Shown here: piece after piece, positions 32,287-42,534 of the stretch | Layout: every line of letters starts with the position of its first letter | How positions within the stretch are numbered: the stretch's first letter is position 1 | Source: Dastarcus helophoroides | Lineage: Eukaryota > Arthropoda > Insecta > Coleoptera > Bothrideridae | DNA: 64,000 nt | NCBI GenBank assembly: GCA_028583605.1 | Contig: CM053337.1 | Span: forward strand, 25,778,162 to 25,842,161 | Direction of reading: 5' to 3' | Notes under the pieces: generated by a model | What the model was told of the DNA's origin: nothing | What the model saw: the letters and a program-made list of their open reading frames with translations, nothing else | The model's database searches: none | Made by a program: the position numbers and the translations under genes

Positions 32287-34421
32287 CAGGGTGTTTCATA
32301 ATTGCATGCTGAACCGGCAGGGGGATATTCCTTGGGCAATTTTAAGACAAAATTTTCATATTAACATAGGTCCGGAAACGCTTAATTTTCGATAGGCAGG
32401 GCGGTAAAAATTGAAGAAAAAATCGGGTTTTCTTCAATATTTCTGAGATTGGTTTAGATATTTTTTTGATATTCAGTACACGATATCTGGGTATAAAAGC
32501 AAGTATTTTGACAAAAAAACATTTGTTCTGATTCCACCAGTGGCGTTCCCACAAACAGATCGATACACATTTTTGAAAAAAAAAAATGTGACGCCAATGC
32601 TATTTTTCAAAATAAGAATTATTTCCCTAGTCTTTGTTGTGTTTCTATCAAAAATGAGCTCCTGACTTTTTGTCCTACGACGGACGGTTTCCGAATTAAA
32701 AAATAAAAATCATTTACTTGCTATGCCGCTATGGTAGATTAATTTATTAATGAAATCTTAACAATGAAATTAATTAAATCATATCAGGTGTTAAAAATGT
32801 CCACCACCTGCAAGTATGCACGCCTCATCTCTTCTTCTCATAGATTCGCGTACTCGTTGAAAAATTCCTGGCGTATTTCTTATAGTGTTGCAGGAATCTG
32901 TTATGCGATTTCTCAGTTCTTCTTCAGTTTGGATTGGGGTGCTATAAACTAAGGTTTTAAGATAGCCCCATAAAAAATAATCTAGACTGTTCAAGTCAGG
33001 GGATCTAGGCGGCCATAATTCTGTTCCTGCTCTGCCTATCCAGCGATTATTGTAATTTTGGTCCAAATATGCACGTGCCAAAACACTAAAATGCGCAGGG
33101 GCACCATCGTGCATAAACCACATTCGATTTCGGATTAAAACAGGGACATCTTCTAACAGCACTGGTAAATCATTTTCAAGAAAGTGACGATAATTTTCTT
33201 CATTTAATCTTCTTGGCAGAAAAAAGGGTCCAACTAAATAGTCGTCAACAATTCCTGCCCACACATTTACCGAGAATTGTTCTTGGTGATTGACTTCGAC
33301 CATGGCATGCGGGTTCTCTTCAGCCCAAAAGTGATTGTTGTGGAAGTTTCTAATTGCATTTCGGGAAAAACTGGCTTCATCAGTAAATAATACTTCTCTG
33401 TCAAATAGTGGATTTTCAACAATTTTTTGAATAAACCATTGGCAGAAATTTATACGAAATGGTAAATCCCGAGGCAGTAAGGCCTGAACCCGTTGAATAT
33501 GGTAAGGGTATAACAAAAAATCGTGAAGTTTCCTCCAGACTAAAATATGGGAGATATTTAAATTACTAGCAATTTTCCTTGTGCTTATTTCGGGATTTTG
33601 CTCAACTGAATTAAGAACAGCTATTTCAGTTTCTTCTGTTCTTGCGGTTCTTTGTGCCCCTTTTAAGTGATGATCGGGTTTAAAACATCCCTTCTCGAGT
33701 AGTCTTCTATGAACGCTTGAAAAAGTTCTTGCATCTGGCACAATTCTTTACGGAAAACGCTCTGCATACAGTCGCCTGGCTTCAAATGCATTTCCATCCG
33801 CAAGACCGTACATGTAATGAATATCGGCAAACTCAGCATTCTCAAACATATTTTCTTATACTTATCAATCACTTACATTCAGATAAAGTATTGGAGTGAA
33901 AAACTTGACACTTGGTTGTAAACACAAAACTAAATCTCAGTGGCCTACTAGATTTTCATTAATAAATTAATCTACCACAGCGGCATAGCAAGTAAATGAT
34001 TTTTATTTTTTAATTCGGAAACCGTCCGTCATAGGACAAAAAGTCAAGGGCTCATTTTTGATAGAACCACAACAAAGACTAGGAAAATAATTCTTATTTT
34101 GAAAAATAGCATTGGCGTCACATTTTTTTTTTCAAAAATGTGTATCGACCTGTTTGTGAGAACGCCACTGGTGGAATCAGAACAAATGTTTTTTTGTCAA
34201 AATACTTGCTTTTATACCCAGATATCGTGTACTGAATATCAAAAAAATATCTAAACCAGTCTCAGAAATATTGAAGAAAAACCGATTTTTTCTTCAATTT
34301 TTACCGCCCTGTATATCGAAAATGAAGCGTTTCCGGACCTATGTTAATATGAAAATTTTGTCTTAAAATTGCCCAAGGAATATCCCCCTGCCGTTTCAGC
34401 ATGCAATTATGAAACACCCTG
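32287..34421 (-). mobile_element. DD41D mariner-type element 2, long TIRs
   Basis: A 2135-bp element bounded by TA (32285-32286, 34422-34423), with ends CAGGGTGTTTCATAATTGCA / inverse. The terminal inverted repeats run about 471 bp (32287-32757) and 473 bp (33949-34421) with few mismatches. The single gene fills the space between them almost completely. Same architecture as 25180-27393, but the terminal repeats differ past the first 10 bases and the proteins are only moderately similar, so the two are distinct families of one DD41D lineage. It inserted in AT-rich repeat DNA. Confidence 0.93.
32791..33849 (-). pseudogene. DD41D transposase, one nonsense codon
   Basis: The full-length frame starts at ATG 33847-33849 (MFENAEFADIHYMYGLADGN; EARRLYAERFP) and meets one stop, TAA, at codon 34 (33748-33750). 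It is then open to 32791. Catalytic residues: Asp 1 in LFTDEASFSRN, Asp 2 in MHDGAPAHF, Asp 3 in SPDLNSLDYFLWG; 41 residues separate Asp 2 and 3. The HTH segment ISTRKIASNLNISHILVWRK lies near codon 90. The protein would have about 352 residues, like the paralogue. The open part after the stop lacks the first DNA-binding helix, so it is probably inactive in this copy. Confidence 0.9.
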
Positions 34422-34424
34422 TAT

Positions 34425-35506
34425 AAAGGACGCAACTTAAAGAAAAGGTCCAAATTTTTGGAAAAAAAATCGAAATTTTTAAAGACTTGGTCAAAACTTC
34501 GAATAATTATAAAAAATTATAACAGAGAGCAAATATTCATTCAAAAGACTGGGTATCTTGAGAAGATGGGGGTTTAAAAAAAACAGTGAACAGGAAAAAA
34601 TTTCGAAAATTTTAAATTTGAAATGTTGCAAAAAATTAAACTTTTAAAAAGGTTTTCAAATGAAAGTCAAATTCTTAAGTTTTTCAAACAAAGGTTCAGA
34701 TTATTACTTAAAGGTCCAAACTTCTTTAACATTTTTGGAAAAAGCTGGAAATTGAAAAAAAAAGTGAAAACTTCTAGAAATACAAAAAAATTTGAACAAA
34801 GATACAAATTAAAAAAAAAGTGGAAGTGGGTACCTTGAAAAAGGTAGAGGTTTAAAAAAAGTGAAAATTTTGAAAAATTTAAAAAGTCAAAATTTTGAAA
34901 AAATTTTAATTCAAAAAACGACTTTTTCAATTAAAAGTCCAGTTTACTACTTAAAGGTCAAAACTATTACAAAAAATCGAAATTAAAGAAAACAGTTTAA
35001 ATTTTCAAAATAAAAGTCAAAACTTTGAAAAATAGTCAACATTTGAACAGAAATGGAAATTTTCAAACAAAGTGTAGATCATGAAAAATGTAGAGATTTT
35101 CAAAAAAAAAAAATTTCGACATAATCAGATTTATTTTCCAAGGTCAAAATTTCAAAAATGTTGTAATTTTAAAAAAAGGCCAAAATTTCGTGTCAAAATT
35201 ATCAAAAAATTAAAACGAATTTGAAATTTTAATAGAAAGCAAATTGGAAAAAAATGAAAATTATAAAAAAATGAAAAATTGGATTTGAAATTTTTGAAAT
35301 ATAAAGTTGAAATGTTGCTTGTTTTCAAACAACGCGAAGTTTGAAGAAAAGGTGAAATTGTTTTAAAAAGGGAAATTTTCGAAAAACTCGGATTTTTCAA
35401 TTTTTTTAAATATAAATCTAGTTTACTACATAAGGGTCTAAACTTAAAGAAAGGGTAGAAATTATTGGAAAAAACGTCGAAATTTTCAAATACTTACAAG
35501 GAAATA
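34425..35506 (+). repeat. degenerate AT-rich repeat, purine-rich on + strand
   Basis: This is an irregular array of short blocks such as GTCAAAATTTTGAAAAA, TCGAAATTTTC and AAAAAAGGT, with no fixed period and no coding signal. Long open frames in it (for example 34623-34838) are low-complexity artefacts. The same composition recurs at 36156-37790, 42535-43400, 57240-61480 and 62640-63020, and in the opposite orientation at 51260-55360. Confidence 0.75.
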
Positions 35507-35588
35507 TGATAACGAAGGCTTCCACGGCCAGAGTCAGTACACAATATACTTCTTCCGGGATTGGACCGTGTCAAAGAACTACTAAAAG

Positions 35589-35632
35589 TGTTCGACGTTT
35601 CGTCCACCATCGTAGGGGCTTCTTCAGGAACA
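35589..35632 (-). ncRNA. hammerhead ribozyme-like motif, family B left arm
   Basis: Minus strand: stem I UGUUC, core CUGAAGA, an extra A, stem II hairpin GCCCC...GUGGAC (one mismatch), GAAA, C, cleavage triplet GUC, then GAACA, which pairs perfectly with UGUUC. Stem III is reduced to A-U and C-G with no loop, which would require pairing of two motifs, as described for tiny-stem-III hammerheads. Confidence 0.55.
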
Positions 35633-35807
35633 AAGAAAAGAAAAATAAATGAAAAGAAGAATATGAGGGAATATGCGAAAATGAAAGAATGAAAAGGCCA
35701 ATTTCAAAACAAAACAAAACAACAAAAACCAAACAAAATTGCCCTTTTCATTCTTTCACTTTTGCATATTCCCTCATATTCCTCTTTCCATTTATTTTTC
35801 TTTTCTT

Positions 35808-35852
35808 TGTTCCTGAAGAAGCCCCCTACGATGGTGGGCGAAACGTCGAACA
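35808..35852 (+). ncRNA. hammerhead ribozyme-like motif, family B right arm
   Basis: Plus strand: stem I UGUUC (35808-35812), CUGAAGA (35813-35819), an extra A, stem II GCCC...GGGC (35821-35839), GAAA (35840-35843), C, GUC (35845-35847), GAACA (35848-35852; perfect complement of stem I). It differs from the consensus only by the extra base and the minimal stem III. The inverted arrangement puts two copies in one foldback. Confidence 0.55.
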
Positions 35853-35935
35853 CTTTTAGTAGTTCTCTGACACGGTCCAATGCAGGAAGAAGTATATCCT
35901 GTACTGACTCTGGCCGTGGAAGCCTTCGTTATCAA

Positions 35936-36155
35936 ATACACATTATTTTAAAATAAACAAGAATGAACTAGTTAAATCTTATTTCAGTTTCAACGACGTT
36001 TCAGAACGTCATGTGCGTTTTTGCCCAAATAAATGCATGACTTTCTGATGCGTCAAATGTACCCAAAGGGTTAAGTAGCATTAAAAAGTCGAGCTCCTTC
36101 TAGATCAGATTTACTGATTACACAGCTGGGAAATAATTTGAAAACTAATAAAACC
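35936..36155. repeat. dispersed repeat, copy 2 (pair with 555-779)
   Basis: Matches 555-779 from ACACATTATTTTA onward in the same orientation. It begins within two bases of the outer end of foldback family B, so foldback B may have inserted at, or recombined with, the edge of this repeat. Confidence 0.7.
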
Positions 36156-37790
36156 TCGTTAGTCAAACCTTCAAATAATGGTAAAATTTTTTTAACAAAG
36201 ATGCAAATTTTCTAACAAAAATTTTGGGTATCTTGAGAAGATGGAAGTTTAAAAAAACAGTGAAAGATTGGAAAAAAGTTCGAAAATTTTTAAAGTTGGA
36301 ATTTTGCAGGAAATTAAACTATTAAAAAAGTAAAAATTAAATCAAATTTTTCAATTTTTCAAATAAAGGTCCAGAATATTACTTAAAGGTCGAAACATTT
36401 TTGAAAAAAGCTCAAAATTTAAAAAAAAAGTAAAAACTTCGAGAAATACAAAAAATTTAAACAAAGATGCAAATTTAAAAACAAAATGGGAAGTGGGTAC
36501 CTTGAAAAAAGTAAAAATTAAAAAATTATAGTGAAAATTTTGAAAAATTTAAGAAGTAGAAATTTTTCAAAAAATCGGATTTAAAAAACTTAATATTTTC
36601 GAAAAAACTGACTTTTTCAATTAAGAGTCTAGTTTACTAAATAAGGGTCAAAAATTTAACAAAAAATCGAAATTAAAAAAAAGTAAGTTTTCAAAAAAAA
36701 GTCAAAATTTTGAAAAGTAGTCAAAATTTGTACAGAAATGGAAATTTTCAAAGAAAGTGCAGATCTTGAAAAAGGTAGAGGTTTTCAAAAAAAACTACTT
36801 TAACATAATTAGATTTATTTAAAAAAATCAAGATTTTAAAAATGTCGAAATTTTAAAAAAGATTAAAATTTCGTGTCATTATTTTTAGAACATTGAGGAT
36901 AAATTAAAATTTTAAAAAAGCGTATTAGAAAAAATGGAGGTTATAAAGAAAATGGAAAATTGGATTTGAAATTTTTAAAATATAAAATCGAAATGTACAA
37001 GGACGTAAAGATTCTCAATAAAAAACGAAAAATCAGATTACATTTTCAAAAAAAATCGTTACTTTTAAGGTCGAAATATTTTCTTTTCCTCAAAGTTTTG
37101 ACTTTCTAAAAATATTTAGACTTATTATTTTAAAATTTTGGATTTTCTAAATAAAATTTAAAAAAACCATTTCAAGTCAGCAACAATGTTTTTAAAAGAC
37201 GAAAGTTTTAAAAAATTCAAATTTTCAAAAGATTTGTATTGTTTTTAAAACACCTAAAACTAAAGACAGTCAGATTTGTAAAAAAGTTGAAATTTCGAGT
37301 CAAAATTAAAAAAAAAGGTATGAATTTTTAATAGCAATGTGGGGGTTTTGAAAAAAGATCAAAATATTCAAAAATGTCCAAAATTTGAATAAAGTTGAAA
37401 TTCTCCAGAAAAATTAAAACTTTGGAATAAAATCAAATTGTTTAAAAAGAAATTAAAAAAAAAGGAATTTTGAAAAGGAAGTTTTCAAAACATTTGAAAT
37501 TTCTTAAAAGAAAGGTTTTAACAAAGACAAAAATAATCAAAAAAAATTACCAAAAAAAATCCAAATATATGTATATAAAAAAGCCAGAATTTTAGAGAAG
37601 TTCGAATTATCAGAAAAATAAAAACTTCGAAAAAAAAGCGGAAATTTTCAAAATTCGGTTAACATTTTGAGCAAAAATTGAAATTTTGGGAGTCGAACAT
37701 GAAAATGTCGAGATTTTTTAGGAAGTGTATTAAAGTAATTCTAAGTTTTCAATTAAAATCGAATTTTTCAAAAAAATTTGAAAACTTTCA
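36156..37790 (+). repeat. degenerate AT-rich repeat, purine-rich on + strand
   Basis: Same block composition as 34425-35506. The segment 36215-36790 follows 34545-35095 block by block (GGGTATCTTGAGAAGATGG, GGTACCTTGAAAAA, GATTTATT). Part of the array was therefore duplicated, with 35.1-36.2 kb material between. Confidence 0.7.
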
Positions 37791-38999
37791 AAAAGCTGAC
37801 TCAAGAATACCTTCTCTTCTTGCTCACAGAAGAAAGCGTGGGACTTTCTACTAATGTAATATGACCATATTATATGAGCCAAACATGTGTAGTATTTTCC
37901 TACTTTCAATATTGTAGAATTGGCAAAATATCGTCCCTGTTTCGACCTAACTCGAGATATAGTCAAAATCACGTGTTTATATTCCATACTTGACATTTTG
38001 GCACTGCAAGCTAATGCAGGATTTAAATATAATGAAAGACAAAATGCAAGTGTTAAAATTACCGCATAGGAAATACGAATATATACTAATAAGAAGCATC
38101 GATTATTTTAAAATCTTGAAATTGTTAATTAATGACTAATAAACAGTCTCAGAACTGGACTTCCACCAGCTGGCGTCGTAATTGTAATAAAAATTATATT
38201 GTAATGCCCATTGGACAAAAATTTTACCTGTGGAGTCTACATTTTCAAAAAATAATGATTTTAATTTAGGCAACATTTTATTTTAGTGCTGAACTTTACA
38301 CTTTTCTTTCCCAATGCAATAAAAATATGCTGAAATTTGCAAGGTTATTAGGAATATGCCAGCATCTCAAAAATATGCATGCCTATGCCAGTTGTACATA
38401 ATCCGCTCTCTAGATATTAATCGTAAAATGTTATGTTTCTGAAACTGTTGAGTATGCTCAACACTTTGATTACAAATTACGAATTTTCCCTCAAAATAGT
38501 GAGTTCTTGAATTTTAAATCTATACTGAACCGTTTTTCTCGAGTTTTCCACCATTTTTTTTTTGGATATTCGAGGATTAAATTAAAAACTTCTTTATTGC
38601 TGTCTTTTGTTGGAATATTAGGCATTTTTGATTTCAGCATATTTTTTGAGTATGAGAGTCGACACTCAAAATATTTTTTTCATTACTTTCCACTTTTATT
38701 CAACATTTAGATTTTTTTTAAATGCTAATATTAAAATTTTTAACCTAACACTTTCATTAATTTTTACTTTTTTTAGCTAATTTACTTTTTTAAGTTTAAT
38801 TTGATTTCCTTCTTCACATTACAGCTTTAATCTTCAAATTTCGACTCTTTTTAATTAAACTTTCGAGTTTAATTTAGAATGTCTTTTCTGTAAATTGTGA
38901 TTTTTTCCCAAAATAATATACTTCTTATTACCCATGTAATTATCTTTGTTGGTAATAGGATAGATTTTACAAAAGTTTTGCTTTCAGAGTGTAAACTAT
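37791..38999. other. no recognised feature
   Basis: AT-rich intronic DNA. No gene or repeat boundary could be supported. Confidence 0.45.
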
Positions 39000-39520
39000 T
39001 TAAAGTTAGCTGGAATGAATGATTTGCAGCAGTGACCCTTTTATTAAGTTGTCGGGGGCGAAATTAAGCGAATAAGGTCGCAAATCCTGATATATCGTCC
39101 TAATATATTTCAGCGGACGAATCTTCAATTTGGCCGATGTTATTGGAAGATTAAATCGGCATTAAAATATGTCCCTTCTCGCCCTCCGTGCTTCGTAAAC
39201 ATTTAATAGGCTAATAAAAGTCAATACATCAAGTCGGTATTACCGATTAAGCATGATCGTGTTCTCACCCCTCGACCGCATTCGGCTGTACGCCCGCCGC
39301 CCCTTCGGCATGAATCACGGACTAATTGATCGGCAGATGAAACGTGTTAAGAGCCAGGTGATCTACCTTCGATCCATCTGCTTAAATTGTTAAGTCGCCA
39401 ACGGTGTTTCGGATTAGCAGTGACCACGACATGACCACTAGCAGCTTATCCGATTTGTCTAATTAGAGAAATTAAATTTAAACTATTTCGATGACAAACT
39501 CCTCCTGCCTTTAACTTCTG
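39000..39520. promoter_or_regulatory. candidate otp intronic enhancer
   Basis: A unique, GC-richer block between AT-rich repeats. It is dense in possible homeodomain and bHLH sites: GGATTAGC, CTAATTAGAG, GACTAATTGATC, CAGATG twice (inverse at the second) and CAGGTG. No open frame or repeat explains its composition. Location 10 kb into intron 2 of a developmental homeobox gene fits an enhancer. This is inference from composition and motif density, not proof. Confidence 0.4.
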
Positions 39521-39777
39521 GGCAGTAAATTTCAGTCAACTTATATTTCAAAAGAAATAATTAAAACATGCTAAATTTCTAGTTTTTTTTTGGGAAGATA
39601 TTAACTTGCCTGACAACCTTTGAGCTCTCGAGTAGTTTTTTAATTTTGCAAGAGTAAACGTCTAGTTATAAATGCTTTAAGCAGAGTCATTTGTTTTATT
39701 TGTTGGGAGTATGTAACCCGGAAGATGATTCATGATCGAAAGCCCATTTTCACCCTCTTGTTTGCTCAATTTGGAAT

Positions 39778-40905
39778 CTTTTTTTTTTGTTTAAGCAGGG
39801 GAAATCACCTTACGGACATTTGGAAAGATAACCCAGGTAGTGTCGAACTTCCGATAAACTGGTATCGACTAAAATCCCTGCTTCTTTGGGCCAATGGCCC
39901 CCAATCCCTCCATCCGAACAGTGCAAGTTGTTTTGCCTGAAACAAACAAAGCACAAAAACTTTCCTATGGGCAGACGGTTGCTGTTGTAGCATAGAGGAC
40001 CATCCTCGGTATTCTAATCCTGGTTGGAATGTTTGGATCGTAATTCACTGCATGTCGAACTACTTCATTGGGATGTGTTTCCGCTCTCAACATTGCCCTA
40101 GAATTTACCTGCCTGAGGAAATCTCTTCCATTAGATAGGTCGACTACCCTATGGAGTTGATCATTTCTAGCAAACCATGGAGCATCCATGGCTTGTCTTA
40201 GAAAGACGTTCTGAAACCCTTGAAGTTTTTTCATTTGGTCATCGGTAGCTTGTGACCATACCACAGATGCGTAGATCATCGCTGGTCTTATGATTGATGT
40301 GTACAGCAAAACTTTAAGCCCTACGGATAGTTTGTTCTATCAAGCATTGGCAGCAGTCCCTTTGGCATTCTGGCCTTGGACTCTGCATAATTGATGTGAG
40401 CCTAAAATGTCAGTGTTTTGTCTAGCATTACCCCTAGATACTTTGCCTGAAGTCTTCAGTCGACGTTTTGCCCATGGACATAAATATGACCATATGGTTG
40501 GAGTCTTCATCTGGTGAAGAAAACTGCTTGGGTCTTGTTTGCGTTGATTTTGTATCTCCAGGTACAAAAGTATTCTAGGAGTTCGTCAGTCGCTGTCTGT
40601 AGTCGTCTGGTAACCAATTTTGGACCCAAAGAATTTGCCAATAACGCCGTGTCGTTAGCATAGGTTGCCAATGTCGTCTGGTCGGTTCTTGGAACATCTG
40701 CTGTGAACAGACAGTATAGGAGCGGAGGCAAGGCAGAACCTTTAGGTACGCCATACCCCAACCGATAATCGTTGGATAGTTGCTGTCCCACCTTCGCTCT
40801 AAATGAGCGCTGGTGCATGAACGAGCTTACCATTTGTACCATCGATAGAGGTATCCTGAAGTGATGCATCTTGAAGACTAATTCTTAGTTCCAAATTTTC
40901 ATAGT
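39778..40905 (-). mobile_element. jockey-like LINE, 5'-truncated
   Basis: The minus strand encodes the RT palm to C-terminus in three frame-shifted pieces. 40507-40869 holds QQLSNDYRLGYGVPKGSALPP and ATYANDTALL, where the catalytic YADD motif has become YAND, so the first Asp is lost. WRYKINANKTQAVFFTR follows. 40340-40567 and 39965-40309 hold LYTSIIRPAMIYASVVWSQA and FQNVFLRQAMDAPWFARND, the jockey-clade C-terminal pattern. A T-run at 39781-39788 is the 3' oligo-A. The endonuclease half is missing. Dead copy. Confidence 0.85.
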
Positions 40906-40921
40906 GCTCACTATACGTTAC

Positions 40922-40943
40922 GAAGACAAGAATTCTTGTCTTC
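40922..40943. repeat. 22-bp perfect palindrome
   Basis: GAAGACAAGAA followed directly by its reverse complement. It lies between the jockey fragment and the hammerhead motif. Function unknown. Confidence 0.8.
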
Positions 40944-41202
40944 TGGGAACCTTCCTAGAGGGCAACCGCTTTACTTGGTGGCAGAGTTTCAACTGTTGGT
41001 AGTTCAGCTACCTATGATTCACTATACACGCTTGGAGGGCTGCATGAATTTGAGGTCTAGGTTGAATTCTACTTGCATACGACATTGTTGGCGATGACCA
41101 TAGTTTTCTCTACGGACCAATAGGTGGCGGCAGTCTGAGAGTGACACGCTTGACGTCCGTTGTTCCTTAAATACTTACTTGTCGGAACATTTGTTAGCAT
41201 TC

Positions 41203-41266
41203 AAGTTGGATATACCAAACTGACGAGATCTAACAAGATCGAAACCAGTCTTTGGTTTCCAAACTT
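41203..41266 (+). ncRNA. type I hammerhead ribozyme
   Basis: All elements of a self-cleaving hammerhead are present in order. Outer stem I: AAG (41203-41205) and UUGG (41206-41209) with CCAA (41259-41262) and CUU (41264-41266), one bulged A at 41263. Internal loop AUAU/UU. Inner stem I ACCAAA (41214-41219) with UUUGGU (41251-41256), 6 of 6 paired. Core CUGACGA (41220-41226). Stem II GAUCU/AGAUC with loop AACA (41227-41240). GAAA (41241-41244). Stem III of 2 bp (AC/GU, loop CA). Triplet GUC (41248-41250), so cleavage would fall after 41250. All invariant core bases match. Very short stem III is typical of retroelement hammerheads (Penelope-like elements, retrozymes), which can act as dimers. 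No host retroelement is identified. Confidence 0.82.
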
Positions 41267-41289
41267 CGAATCTAATAAATGTTCAAACC

Positions 41290-42184
41290 TATTGATCTCT
41301 GCATTAGTATGTTTTTCAAGTTATGATTAATAGAACTAATCGTGAGGTAATAATTCCCTTTTAATTTAATTAATCCCTCTTATGTATCTTTTAATGTGCT
41401 TAATTCTTTAAGACAAGCTTCTGCTGCTTCATAAAAACATCGCATCGAATACCGAACTTTGTGGAGTAAGCCATATTTAGATAAAAGTCGTTTTTAAAAC
41501 ATAAAACAGAGGTATACACGTAGGGATTATATTTATGGCGTAAAATTCAGGTAGGCAAAGTAGTATGCAGACGTATATATTGACCAAAGCCGCAATAAAA
41601 CGTAATGGTCTGGTCGTGTGTTGCTGAACCCTTCCGGTGTAAAAACCTTTCAGTTTGCCGACGAAGGTTTATCTTCAATAATAAATAACCTACTACACGT
41701 ACACTAAAATATTTAGCACTCCATACAGAAACACATAACTTGAATTAAAACTAAAAGTCATTAGCGAATTCGATCATTTGTTCGAAAAATCATCACCGTG
41801 TAGATAAAACGACGCACGTACGTTGATAAATGTTTCTAGCGTCAGGATGTAGAGAAAGGAGGAAGCAGACGATGAAATTCAATTTATATTAATTAAACAG
41901 GACGAGTTAGCCAAAGTTCGCAATTCTCCGTTGTTGCAGGATTAAACTTGTAGTTAAACAACGAAAGTCGTGAGCTTTGCGAGCTAAATCCACCCTCCTC
42001 AGACTTTCATCGTGACCCCTTAACAACTGAAACATATGCGTTAGTTTCAGGAAAATATGCGTGATAAGTTTACTCTGAAATTGTAAAATGTTGATAATTT
42101 ATAAATTGGGGTCAATAAGAAATGGAACAAATAAATATGAAAACTCTACAATATCTGGTGCAACGAACTGCTCCTTAGTTATCG
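41290..42184. other. unique-looking intronic sequence
   Basis: Moderately AT-rich, non-repetitive, no open frame of note. It could include regulatory DNA of otp, but no motif cluster is strong enough to call. Confidence 0.4.
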
Positions 42185-42350
42185 TTAAAAATTGAAACAC
42201 AAATCTTGTCCCCTGAAACCAAGAAAGATTAAAAAACACAACAAAGGTTGCTTTAACGCGTTTCGATAGCTAAGCTGTCATCTTCAGAGAGATACTACTA
42301 CTACTACTACTATCTCTATGAAGATGATAGCTTGACACAATAATGCTCAA
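42185..42350 (-). repeat. foldback family A, copy with hammerhead-like core
   Basis: Contains the outer arm (CCTGAAACCAAGAAAGATTA; AACACAACAAAGG), the hammerhead-like core (42251-42291) and a central hairpin built on CTA triplets (42288-42318, AGAGATA...TATCTCT). Most of the second arm is missing after ATGAAGATGATAGCTTG. A second copy in the same orientation lies at 42411-42530. Confidence 0.78.
42251..42291 (-). ncRNA. hammerhead-like motif, family A copy 1
   Basis: Minus strand: CUCU, core CUGAAGA, an extra U, stem II GACAGC/GCUAUC (one mismatch, loop UUA), GAAA, stem III AC/GU with loop GC, triplet GUU, then AAAG (3 of 4 pairs with CUCU). Layout is hammerhead type I; pairing is degraded. 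Confidence 0.42.
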
Positions 42351-42410
42351 ACAAGCTACTGGTACAATTTGCCAAAGATGTTGTATAGCAAAGACTTTAT
42401 TTAAATATTG

Positions 42411-42530
42411 TAGAAAAATATAAATACAAATCTTGTCCCCTGAAACCAAGAAAGATTAAAAAACACAACAAAGGTTGCTCTAATGCATTTCGATAGCCAA
42501 GCTATCATCTTCAGAGGGATAGTAGTACTA
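42411..42530 (-). repeat. foldback family A, second direct copy
   Basis: Starts at AATACAAATCTTGTCCCCTG and repeats the arm and core of the copy at 42185-42350 in the same orientation, about 230 bp away. Two head-to-tail copies so close together suggest a tandem dimer, the form expected for small ribozyme-bearing retroelements, although the intervening 60 bp are not repeated. Confidence 0.75.
42478..42518 (-). ncRNA. hammerhead-like motif, family A copy 2
   Basis: Minus strand: CCCU, CUGAAGA, an extra U, perfect stem II GAUAGC/GCUAUC with loop UUG, GAAA, stem III AU/AU with loop GC, AUU in place of the GUH triplet, then AGAG (3 of 4 pairs). Stem II is better than in the neighbouring copy, but the triplet is weaker. 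Confidence 0.45.
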
Positions 42531-42534
42531 TGAA

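Larger units (their letters stand above)
35507..35934. repeat. foldback family B (about 198-bp inverted arms)
   Basis: Two inverted arms (35507-35705 and 35737-35934), about 95 percent alike by eye, are separated by about 31 bp of AAAC-rich spacer. Outer ends are TGATAACGAAGGCTTCCACG / inverse. Each arm carries a hammerhead-like motif reading outward (35589-35632 on minus, 35808-35852 on plus). The unit, read outward, is TCATTCTTTCA..., ribozyme-like core, CACTTTTAGTAGTTC, GACACGGTCCAAT, GAAGAAGTATATCCTGTACT, GGCCGTGGAAGCC. A second pair lies at 63030-63700. Confidence 0.88.

Noticed and set aside
34623..35400. Open frames within AT-rich repeat (also 53216-53491, 59984-60281, 60399-60815)
   Set aside because: Phe/Lys/Asn-rich translations of low-complexity DNA, present on both strands; no evidence of genes.
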